From contig NZ_CAKVGN010000031.1 of assembly GCF_934747485.1 (NCBI RefSeq), positions 1 to 31,878 of the forward strand: a stretch of DNA of 31,878 nt, given 5' to 3'. Numbering within the stretch: the stretch's first letter is position 1; each line of letters begins with the position of its first letter. The notes beneath the pieces were generated by a model. The model saw nothing but the letters and a program-made list of their open reading frames with translations. It was not told where the DNA came from and did no database searches. Made by a program: the position numbers and the translations under genes. The DNA comes from an uncultured Brachyspira sp. (GTDB taxonomy: Bacteria > Spirochaetota > Brachyspiria > Brachyspirales > Brachyspiraceae). Shown here one piece after another: positions 25,508 to 31,878 of this stretch.

Positions 25508-26173
25508 TTATTCAAAAAGAGTCTCTATGTTCTTATCATCTAATTTTAAAATGCCATCTATAACAACACCTATAATTTTAATCCCTGTCATTTCTTCTAT
25601 CATCTTTTTATTATCATCATGCATTTCATTTGCTGTTTCAAATCTATTTAATATAAGCCCATTAATTTTTAAATTTTTATTTCTCATATACTCTATTGTT
25701 AAAACAGCAGCATTAATTGTTCCAAGTCCTGCATCTGCGATTATAAGAGAAGGTATATTTAATTCTTTTATGATATCTTCTAAAAATATTTTTTTATTAT
25801 CATCATATCTTATAGGGCATATTATACCGCCGCTTCCCTCTACTATCATATAATCATGTTTAGCAGATATATCAAGATAAGCCCTTTTTATCACATCTAT
25901 ATCAGGAGGATTTCCTTCAATTTGTGCTGCCAAATGAGGAGAATAGGCATGCTTATAAGTATATGACACCATTTCATTATAAGAATCTGGTAACTCAGCT
26001 TTTTCTTTTACATGCCAAGCATCACTGTCTGATACATCATGACTTCCGCTTAATGCTGCTTTATAATATCCTATATTTAATCCTTTATCTTTCATGTGTT
26101 TTGCAATCAAACCTGATACATAAGTTTTTCCTATATCTGTTCCTGTTGCAGTTATAAAAATAGCTTTAGACAT
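25508..26173 (-). CDS. bioD: Dethiobiotin synthetase
   Basis: BioD closes the ureido ring of dethiobiotin using CO2 and ATP. The 221-residue protein has the P-loop TGTDIGKTYVSG (residues 10-21) and the EGSGGIICPI motif (about 115) of the family. It lies between bioB and bioA, 19 bp after bioB, with ribosome site AGGAAG. Confidence 0.96.
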   Translation of the reverse strand: MSKAIFITATGTDIGKTYVSGLIAKHMKDKGLNIGYYKAALSGSHDVSDSDAWHVKEKAELPDSYNEMVSYTYKHAYSPHLAAQIEGNPPDIDVIKRAYLDISAKHDYMIVEGSGGIICPIRYDDNKKIFLEDIIKELNIPSLIIADAGLGTINAAVLTIEYMRNKNLKINGLILNRFETANEMHDDNKKMIEEMTGIKIIGVVIDGILKLDDKNIETLFE

Positions 26174-26192
26174 ATTAATACTTCCTAATAAA

Positions 26193-27194
26193 TTAATCTT
26201 TTGTTAATTGAATTGTATATCCTAATTCTTCTGCCATTTTTTTATCTGTTTCTATTGATATTCCTGACGTAGTAAGCATATCGCCTGTTATAGCTGCATT
26301 TGCTCCAGATAAAAAGCAGGATTTCCCTTTATCTTTTAATAGCCCTCTTCCGCCTGCAAGCCTTATGAATGCCTTAGGATTAATAAACCTGTATATAGCA
26401 ACTATTCTTCTCATATCATTTTCAGTAAGAGGTTTAATATTTTCAAAAGGAGTGTTTGCTATAGGATTAAGCATATTAACAGGTATTGACATTATGCCTA
26501 ATTCTCTAAGCTCTATTGCCATATCAATTCTGTCTTCCCAATCTTCACCCATTCCCATAATACCGCCGCTGCATACAACCATTCCTGCTTTTTGAGCTCT
26601 CTTTATAGCATTGATTTTATCATCATAAGTATGAGTAGTGCATACTTTACTGAAAAAATTTCTTGAAGCTTCCAAATTATTATGCACTCTTCTAAGTCCT
26701 GCTTTTTTCATCTTGATAAAATTTTCTTCATCAAGCAAACCTAAAGAGGCACATATATACCCGCTGGTTTCTCTATTGAGTGTTTCTATTGTCTCATAAA
26801 TTTCATCTATTTCTTTTCTATATAAAGCTCTTCCTGATGTTACTATAGAATATCTTAAAACCCCTTTATCAAAATCACTTTTTCCCTGCTCTAAAATTTT
26901 TTCTTTGTCTAATATATCGTACTCTTCACATTTTGTATCATAATGAGATGACTGTGCACAGAACTTGCAATTTTCTGAGCATTTTCCGCTTTTGGCATTG
27001 ATTATTGAACACATATCAAATGTATTGGAGCAGAAATATTCTCTTATACTATTAGCTCTTGAACATAAACTCTCTAAAGGAGAATAAACTAATTTCATTG
27101 CTTCTTCTTTAGTTATATTATATCCGCCAATAATTTTTTGCATTAAATCTTCTAAATATACTTCGTAGTTTATAGCTGGTTCAACATCTCTCAT
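26193..27194 (-). CDS. bioB: Biotin synthase
   Basis: BioB inserts sulfur into dethiobiotin by radical chemistry. The 333-residue radical SAM protein has the cluster-binding C72-x3-C76-x2-C79, followed by AQSSHYDT. NNLEASRNFF and a late IRLAGGRGLL block match known BioB. It follows birA after 12 bp with ribosome site AGGAG. Confidence 0.96.
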   Translation of the reverse strand: MRDVEPAINYEVYLEDLMQKIIGGYNITKEEAMKLVYSPLESLCSRANSIREYFCSNTFDMCSIINAKSGKCSENCKFCAQSSHYDTKCEEYDILDKEKILEQGKSDFDKGVLRYSIVTSGRALYRKEIDEIYETIETLNRETSGYICASLGLLDEENFIKMKKAGLRRVHNNLEASRNFFSKVCTTHTYDDKINAIKRAQKAGMVVCSGGIMGMGEDWEDRIDMAIELRELGIMSIPVNMLNPIANTPFENIKPLTENDMRRIVAIYRFINPKAFIRLAGGRGLLKDKGKSCFLSGANAAITGDMLTTSGISIETDKKMAEELGYTIQLTKD

Positions 27195-27206
27195 TTATAT
27201 CTCCTC

Positions 27207-28202
27207 TTATGATAATTTATAATTTACACTTCCTGATATAACTCTATCTATTTTACCATTTTGAAATTCTATTATAAGAGCAAAAGTTTCATCTATATCA
27301 AGTACCCTTACTATATGTTCTTTATCATTTATATTAATAGAAACCTTTTTTCCTATCAAGAATGAACGCTTTTTATATTCTTCATAAAATACAACATCAT
27401 TAAAATAATAATCATATAAATTTTCTAATATCTTAGCTATTAAAATGTTTCTCATATCGCTTTGAGTATTTATAGTATCATTTTTTAAATTTATTGATGC
27501 TGCTATATTGTCTAATTCTTTTGGAAAACCATTCTTAGGAAAATTAACATTGACACCTATCCCTATAACAGCATAATCTAATCTTCCATCTTCAAAACTA
27601 AAAGCTCCTTCAGTAAGTATTCCGCATACCTTCTTTTCATTTATAAATACATCATTAACCCACTTTATCTGAGTATTTTCATTTGAAACCTCTTCTATTG
27701 ATTTTGATACCGCCATAGCAGCTGCTGTAGTTATGAATGAGCTATTAAAAAGTTTTTTCTCTTTTTTTAGATTAAGTATAATGCTCATATATATGCCCGT
27801 ACCGTAAGGAGAGAAAAAAGATTTACCATTTCTTCCATAACCATTTGTCTGCTCTTCTGCCAATACTACAGTTCCGCTTTCAGCCCCATTAACTGCCATA
27901 TCTCTTGCTATAATATTTGTAGATTCTACTGTTTTGTATATTTTAAAATTAAATTTATCAGAATATTTAGGCATATTATTCTTTATTATTTTTGATGATA
28001 ACATATCTGTTTCTTTAGATAGTGAATATCCTTTATTTGAAACAGAGTAAATATCATATCCTTCATTTCTTAATGATTTTACAGCTTTCCATATAGCCGT
28101 TCTGCTTACGTTTAAATCATTAGCCAATTTTTCACCAGATATAAATAGCCCCTTGTTTGATTCTAATATTGATATTATATTATCTTTTATATTTGCTGTC
28201 AT
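27207..28202 (-). CDS. birA: Bifunctional biotin-protein ligase and biotin operon repressor
   Basis: BirA attaches biotin to carrier proteins and, as biotinyl-AMP complex, represses biotin genes. The 331-residue protein has an N-terminal winged helix (GEKLANDLNVSRTAIWKAVKSL, residues about 23-44), which marks the repressor type, the catalytic GYGRNGKSFFSPYGTGIYMS loop and KWVNDVFINEKKVCGILTE block, and a small C-terminal SH3-like domain. It heads the operon. No ribosome site precedes the ATG, and the promoter -10 ends only six bases upstream, so the message is probably leaderless. Confidence 0.95.
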   Translation of the reverse strand: MTANIKDNIISILESNKGLFISGEKLANDLNVSRTAIWKAVKSLRNEGYDIYSVSNKGYSLSKETDMLSSKIIKNNMPKYSDKFNFKIYKTVESTNIIARDMAVNGAESGTVVLAEEQTNGYGRNGKSFFSPYGTGIYMSIILNLKKEKKLFNSSFITTAAAMAVSKSIEEVSNENTQIKWVNDVFINEKKVCGILTEGAFSFEDGRLDYAVIGIGVNVNFPKNGFPKELDNIAASINLKNDTINTQSDMRNILIAKILENLYDYYFNDVVFYEEYKKRSFLIGKKVSININDKEHIVRVLDIDETFALIIEFQNGKIDRVISGSVNYKLS

Positions 28203-28208
28203 ATGAAA

Positions 28209-28261
28209 ATAATATCATAATTATTATAATTGTCAACCTAAAAATAATATAAGGTTTACAA
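28209..28261 (-). promoter_or_regulatory. BirA operator and overlapping promoter of birA-bioBDA
   Basis: TTGTCAACC (28230-28238) and GGTTTACAA (28253-28261) are inverted half-sites 14 bp apart, matching the bacterial BirA box of the TTGTnAACC-N14/15-GGTTnACAA type. On the - strand the inner half-site supplies a -35 TTGACA (28235-28230), with TATTAT (28214-28209) 16 bp downstream. A bound repressor would block the promoter. Confidence 0.9.
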
Positions 28262-28305
28262 TTAAAACGATTGTTTAAAAAATATTATTTAAATTTCAAA
28301 TTATT

Positions 28306-28391
28306 AACCACACGCAGAGTAAAATTAAAAGCATAAGTTTAATTATTAATTTATATCAAATAACCTATAAAATTAAATTTATCGTGTGGTG
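28306..28391. repeat. MITE-like intergenic repeat, copy C
   Basis: Perfect inverted tips ACCACACG (28307-28314) and CGTGTGGT (28383-28390). Its left end AACCACACGCAGAG is the reverse complement of the right end of copy D (about 30149-30162), so it lies in opposite orientation. The rest of this 383-bp gap holds two G-rich tracts and a terminator but no gene. Confidence 0.65.
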
Positions 28392-28540
28392 CATAGACTA
28401 TAAATTTAAATAACATTTGGGAGGGGGGTATCATTACAGAATTAACTGAAAATAAAAAATAGCATAAAAAATACAAATAAAGTTAAAAGGTTTAAAGGGC
28501 GGGGGTGTGATTGAAATTTTAACGGAATATGTAAAAATAC

Positions 28541-28575
28541 AGCGTATACGCTATTAAAACATATACGCTTTTTTA
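28541..28575. terminator. Terminator next to the MATE gene
   Basis: AGCGTATA (28541-28548) pairs with TATACGCT (28562-28569), followed by T on the + strand; on the - strand the stem is followed by GTATTTTT. It starts about 16 bp beyond the MATE stop codon. Confidence 0.6.
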
Positions 28576-28585
28576 ATTTTAATTT

Positions 28586-29863
28586 TTAATATTTATTTAA
28601 TTTATACGTTTTGATAAACATTAAAAAATAAATTATGCCTATAACAGATGGTACAACACTTGATACAGCCATAGAAATATATATACCTATAAAACCAATA
28701 CTAATTTCCAATATCATAGATAATATCACTTTAAAAATAATTGAATCTATAAAATAATTAATAAAAGCCAAGTATGATTTTTGAATTCCTATTAAAAAGC
28801 TATCAAGCATATACATAAGAGCGTATGTTATACCGTTAAATGAAGCACAAACTCTTAAATAAAATATAATATCATTTATTGTTTTATCATCACCATTATA
28901 AAATATAGCTATAATGTTTTTAGCAAATATATGTATAAATGCAACAGCCATCATAGTAATAGAAATATTAAAAAACACAGCAAATATAACAGTATTTTTT
29001 ATTTTAATATAATCTCTTTCTCCCATACTTGTTGCAACTAATATACTTAAAGCTTCTCCTATAGACCATGATATCATACCAATAAAAGTATTAATCTTAA
29101 GCCCTATAGTAAAACCTGTTATTACATCATATTTATTCATCATTATATTAATAATAAAAAAAGAAATATTTATAATAAGCATTTGAAATATGCAGGGAAA
29201 AGATACATATATCAATTCTTTCATTATTTTTATATCTATGCTAAAAACTATATCTTTTCTTATGAAATACAATGATAATAAAAAACTCAAAAACTGTGAT
29301 ATCACAGTAGCAAAAGCAGCACCTTTTACTGACAATTTCAATACATATACAAACAAAAAATCCAATATTATATTAGTTATAGAAGCAATAATTATAAAAC
29401 ATAATGATACTTTTTCTTTCCCGCTTGATTTTATCACTGATGATATAGAACTGTATAAAAATATAAAAAACACACCAGAAAAAATTATTCTAATATATTC
29501 ATAAGCATATTTAAAAGACTCTTTTGGTACGTTCATAAATATTAATATGTGTTTAGAAAATATTATTCCTAATACTGAAATTATTATAGAAAATAATGAT
29601 GATAAAAATAATAGAGTTGTAATACTTTGTTTATATTTTATAGTGTCATTAGCTCCTCTATATTTGGAAATTATAATAGAGCCTCCTATTGATAACCCTA
29701 AAGATACAGAAGTTACAATAAACATAAGTGAAGCACTATTTCCTAATGCTACAACCCCATAATCTCCAATTATATGCGAAATAAATATTATATCTATAAT
29801 ACTATATAAGTATTGAAGTATATTTGAAATAAATAGTATAAACGAAAATTTTATTAAATACAT
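28586..29863 (-). CDS. MATE family efflux transporter
   Basis: A 425-residue membrane protein with about twelve helices. The N-terminal part ILFISNILQYLYSIIDIIFISH and the VALGNSASLMFIV segment match the first repeat of MATE (MatE domain) proteins, which export drugs or metabolites by Na+ or H+ antiport. ATG 29863 is chosen because AAGGAAAG stands just upstream; an upstream TTG at 29896 has no ribosome site. The leader of about 150 bases from the promoter at 30016-30044 carries nested hairpins. It is a single gene. Confidence 0.88.
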   Translation of the reverse strand: MYLIKFSFILFISNILQYLYSIIDIIFISHIIGDYGVVALGNSASLMFIVTSVSLGLSIGGSIIISKYRGANDTIKYKQSITTLLFLSSLFSIIISVLGIIFSKHILIFMNVPKESFKYAYEYIRIIFSGVFFIFLYSSISSVIKSSGKEKVSLCFIIIASITNIILDFLFVYVLKLSVKGAAFATVISQFLSFLLSLYFIRKDIVFSIDIKIMKELIYVSFPCIFQMLIINISFFIINIMMNKYDVITGFTIGLKINTFIGMISWSIGEALSILVATSMGERDYIKIKNTVIFAVFFNISITMMAVAFIHIFAKNIIAIFYNGDDKTINDIIFYLRVCASFNGITYALMYMLDSFLIGIQKSYLAFINYFIDSIIFKVILSMILEISIGFIGIYISMAVSSVVPSVIGIIYFLMFIKTYKLNKY

Positions 29864-29897
29864 GAAACTTTCCTTGAATGTAGATTGCAAATACAAT

Positions 29898-29956
29898 GCA
29901 TACTAAATAAATTAAAAAGCTATAAAGGAACCATAGCATAATATTTTTTAGTATGC
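29898..29956 (-). promoter_or_regulatory. Structured 5' leader of the MATE gene
   Basis: Outer arms GCATACTAAA (29898-29907) and TTTAGTATGC (29947-29956) pair perfectly, and an inner stem GCTAT/ATAGC (29919-29923 with 29933-29937) is followed on the - strand by TTTTT. It may be an attenuator; no known riboswitch was recognised. Confidence 0.4.
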
Positions 29957-30015
29957 CCCAAACAATAAATAAAAATATTGCTGGAGCTTTATTCAATAAC
30001 AAGTTTCATATTTAA

Positions 30016-30044
30016 ATATTATTTCTATTTTTGCTTAATGTCAA
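30016..30044 (-). promoter_or_regulatory. Promoter of the MATE gene
   Basis: TTGACA (30044-30039) and TAATAT (30021-30016), spacing 17, on the - strand. It implies a leader of roughly 145 bases. Confidence 0.6.
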
Positions 30045-30075
30045 TTATATTATGATTGATATTAAAAAAATTATT

Positions 30076-30164
30076 TAACGCACGGTTAGATTAATTTTTT
30101 CAATATAATAAAATTTTAACTACAAATAAATCTATATTTTTAATTTTGCTCTGCGTGCGGTTTA
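30076..30164. repeat. MITE-like intergenic repeat, copy D
   Basis: Starts TAACGCACGGTTA (30076-30088) and ends CTGCGTGCGGTTTA (30151-30164). CGCACG and CGTGCG form inverted tips. It matches copy A in ends, length and right flank. Confidence 0.65.
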
Positions 30165-30200
30165 CACAAAGCTACCACAAACAAAAAACTAAAAATAATA

Positions 30201-30236
30201 AAGTACAGGTCTTGATTAAGGCTTGCACTTTTTTAT
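30201..30236 (+). terminator. Terminator-like hairpin without an upstream gene
   Basis: AAGTACAGGTCTT (30201-30213) pairs with AAGGCTTGCACTT (30218-30230), allowing two G-U pairs and one mismatch, followed by TTTTATT. It resembles the terminator at 21763-21800, but no + strand gene precedes it; it sits between repeat copies D and E. Confidence 0.5.
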
Positions 30237-30270
30237 TGCATAAATATTTTAATTAAGTTTTGAATTTCTT

Positions 30271-30325
30271 TAACGCACAGTTAATAAAATTTCATCAATA
30301 ATTTAATGAAAATTCAACATTATAG
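30271..30325. repeat. MITE-like intergenic repeat, copy E (partial)
   Basis: TAACGCACAGTTA (30271-30283), then an AT-rich stretch close to the left half of copy A. No matching right tip was found, so it appears truncated. Confidence 0.5.
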
Positions 30326-30396
30326 TATATTAATTAATAAGAATATTAATTATATTTATTTACTAATATATTTTATAGAAAAATAAGTATAATAAA

Positions 30397-30425
30397 TTGA
30401 CAAAATATATATATTTCTATATACT
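30397..30425 (+). promoter_or_regulatory. Promoter before the small membrane protein gene
   Basis: TTGACA (30397-30402) and TATACT (30420-30425) with 17-bp spacing, 41 bp before the ATG at 30467. It is among the best promoter matches in the window. Confidence 0.65.
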
Positions 30426-30466
30426 ATAAAAAATAAATAAATTTTAATTTTCATAAAATAAATAAA

Positions 30467-30766
30467 ATGAAAAATACTTTTTTAAATTCCATTATTATTA
30501 TTTCTTATGTTGTTATTTTCACAATTTTTTCTTTTATGATTTCATTATTTTTTTCTAAAAAAGATGTTTTTAATCTAATATTATCATTTATTTCTATTAT
30601 TAGCTTTTTTATTTCTCTCATTGGATTACTATTATCCATTAGCATAAACAATAATATTACTATCCATATAGTAAATAAACATGAAAACAAAAAATTCTAT
30701 AATGAACAAGAAATAAAATTTGATATAAATAAAAAAGAATCAAATGATTTTACCATTGAGATATGA
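30467..30766 (+). CDS. Small membrane protein, unknown function
   Basis: A 99-residue frame with two hydrophobic segments (about 8-30 and 37-59), then a polar tail rich in Lys, Glu and Asn. No family was recognised. It has a strong promoter at 30397-30425 but no obvious ribosome site before ATG 30467. Its last 27 bases overlap the end of the convergent TPR gene. The hydrophobic-then-polar plan and the promoter favour a real gene; AT-rich sequence can produce such frames by chance, so it stays uncertain. Confidence 0.5.
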   Translation: MKNTFLNSIIIISYVVIFTIFSFMISLFFSKKDVFNLILSFISIISFFISLIGLLLSISINNNITIHIVNKHENKKFYNEQEIKFDINKKESNDFTIEI

Positions 30767-31798
30767 GATAGCGATTTTATTATTATATTTGTATGCTTCT
30801 TCTTTAATTATATTAAGGCAATTTTCATTACCAAGTTCATAAGATTTTATTATATCATTTATTGCCGATTCATTATCTCCCATACGACCTTTTAGTATTC
30901 CTAAATTATAATATGAATTCATTTTTATTTTTTTATCTTTGTTATTTACCGAATTCACACATCTATAAAAACATTCAATAGCTAATTGAATTTTATTTTG
31001 CATAGCATATATTACACCTAAGTTATAATATGCCCCAAAATTGTTTGGATTAATTTCTAGTATTTTATTTATATCTATAATAGCTTTATCATATTCTTGT
31101 AGGTCTATAGAAACTAATGCTCTATTATTATAAGAACTTTCGTGTTCAGGATTTATTGATATTGCTTTCGTATAATAGTTAATTGCTTCAGTTTTATTTC
31201 CTATACTATCATAAAAATTAGCTAAGTTGTAATATGGATTAAAGTCATCTTTATTTAATTCTATTGAAAGAAGATAAGATGTTATAACTTTATCTTTATA
31301 TTCATTTTTTTTAAATAAATTATACAAATTATTATAAACTATACCTTTAGCGTAATAATATAAAGATTTATTATTGTTATTTAATTGTGCACATTCTATA
31401 GCCTTATCTAATAATTTTATAGAATATAAATAATCATTTTCATTATTAGATATTGATGCCTTTATATTATATAAATGACTTTCATTATAGTATATACCAT
31501 CAAAATTATTGTCTATTTTTTTTGGGCTATCAAACATTTCTAATGATTTTTTATATTCGGTATCATTTTTTGATTCTTCGTACTTTTTCATATAAAGAAT
31601 TGCAATTCCTAAAATCGGATATATGTATTCTTCATCTATTTTTAAACTTTCTGTATAATATTTTTCTGCATTATATAAACCATTCTTTTGCAAATATGTA
31701 TTACCAATATTATTATATAATACAGAAAGTAAATAATAATCTTCTTTATTAGCTAATTCTTCCGCTATTTTCAAATCTTTTTCTGCATCGTTATTATT
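30740..31798 (-). CDS. TPR-repeat protein, 5' end removed by the insertion sequence
   Basis: About 350 codons of tetratricopeptide repeats, a helical scaffold for protein contacts, for example YYNLANFYDSIGNKTEAINYY, cut here as several 34-residue units with the usual A/G/Y/P pattern: AISINPEHESSYNNRALVSI and ILEINPNNFGAYYNLGVIYA. The frame stays open upstream of the TTG at 31774 through KDLK and DAEK codons right up to the IS junction near 31799, with no ATG and no ribosome site. A stop in the IS sequence (31814-31816) is the first in frame. So the N-terminal part is missing and the gene is probably not expressed normally. Partner and role are unknown; such proteins are numerous in spirochaetes. 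Confidence 0.75.
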   Translation of the reverse strand, partial: NNNDAEKDLKIAEELANKEDYYLLSVLYNNIGNTYLQKNGLYNAEKYYTESLKIDEEYIYPILGIAILYMKKYEESKNDTEYKKSLEMFDSPKKIDNNFDGIYYNESHLYNIKASISNNENDYLYSIKLLDKAIECAQLNNNNKSLYYYAKGIVYNNLYNLFKKNEYKDKVITSYLLSIELNKDDFNPYYNLANFYDSIGNKTEAINYYTKAISINPEHESSYNNRALVSIDLQEYDKAIIDINKILEINPNNFGAYYNLGVIYAMQNKIQLAIECFYRCVNSVNNKDKKIKMNSYYNLGILKGRMGDNESAINDIIKSYELGNENCLNIIKEEAYKYNNKIAISYLNGKII

Positions 31799-31878
31799 AT
31801 TTTTGGGGCTGTCCTAGATAACTTAAATTTGTTAAAATTTAAGTATGAAACGCAGTAAATTAAGTAAAGATAAACAAT
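31799..31878 (+). mobile_element. Insertion sequence end, right copy (IS continues outside the window)
   Basis: Inverted copy of 1-77. GGGGCTGTCC tip at 31805-31814, perfect hairpin ACTTAAATTT (31821-31830) with AAATTTAAGT (31835-31844), then an ATG at 31845. It interrupts the TPR gene. Confidence 0.8.
31845..31878 (+). CDS. Transposase, N-terminal fragment (runs off the window)
   Basis: ATG at 31845 begins MKRSKLSKDKQ and leaves the window. It is identical over the visible codons to the left-hand copy. Transposase identity is inferred from the IS context. Confidence 0.5.
   Translation, partial: MKRSKLSKDKQ

Noticed and set aside
29864..29896. Upstream TTG start for the MATE gene
   Set aside because: ATG 29863 has a good ribosome site (AAGGAAAG) immediately upstream, whereas TTG 29896 has none.
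29802..30002. 66-residue hydrophobic frame upstream of the MATE gene on the - strand
   Set aside because: It starts at TTG without a ribosome site, overlaps the MATE start and lies over the leader hairpins; more likely chance coding in AT-rich DNA.
1..31878. CRISPR array or tRNA gene
   Set aside because: The only regular repeats are the few dispersed elements and the two or three 19-bp tandem units; no spaced array and no cloverleaf-like sequence was seen.

Overview
The window is a very AT-rich bacterial segment. Its gene content, its many lipoproteins with short lipoboxes, and its coding style point to a spirochaete, most likely Brachyspira. That assignment rests on recognising the proteins; there is no rRNA or other taxonomic marker here. 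No tRNA, rRNA or CRISPR array was seen.

Layout. Both ends carry the same roughly 77-bp insertion-sequence end in opposite orientation, each with the first codons of a transposase reading out of the window. Next to the left end are an MFS exporter, a small lipoprotein gene lacking a normal start codon, and an orphan OppA-type lipoprotein (138-3404, + strand). Then come a three-part glycosyltransferase/zinc-ribbon/methyltransferase fusion and an EFR1-type flavodoxin-ferredoxin (3754-6450, - strand), and an M30-like lipoprotein metallopeptidase (6608-7813, + strand). From 7.9 to 20 kb everything is on the - strand: ptsH-ptsI, a CCA-adding/poly(A) polymerase-family gene with coaX, and a glycerol block (rubrerythrin, glpF, glpK, glpA-like dehydrogenase, NAD/FAD oxidoreductase, arginase-family protein, DUF1667 protein). 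A previously easy-to-miss 51-residue Cys-rich membrane protein of the FeoB-associated type lies at 19828-19983 behind a promoter with a palindromic operator.

serS and a TfoX N-domain gene follow on the + strand. A second orphan OppA and a biotin operon (birA-bioB-bioD-bioA) are on the - strand, and the operon starts at a clear BirA operator overlapping a promoter that appears to make a leaderless birA message. The last 3.3 kb hold a MATE transporter with a structured leader, a small membrane protein, and a TPR protein whose 5' end was cut off by the right-hand insertion sequence.

Functional picture. Glycerol enters through GlpF, is phosphorylated by GlpK and oxidised by the GlpA/oxidoreductase/DUF1667 set. 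Rubrerythrin and the iron-related small protein suit an anaerobe coping with oxygen. BirA senses biotin need and controls bioBDA. EI and HPr supply phosphoryl transfer or regulation.

Intergenic regions carry two families of GC-tipped dispersed repeats: a MITE-like element of about 85-90 bp (five copies, one partial) and a mosaic repeat with a 19-bp tandem unit (three related loci).
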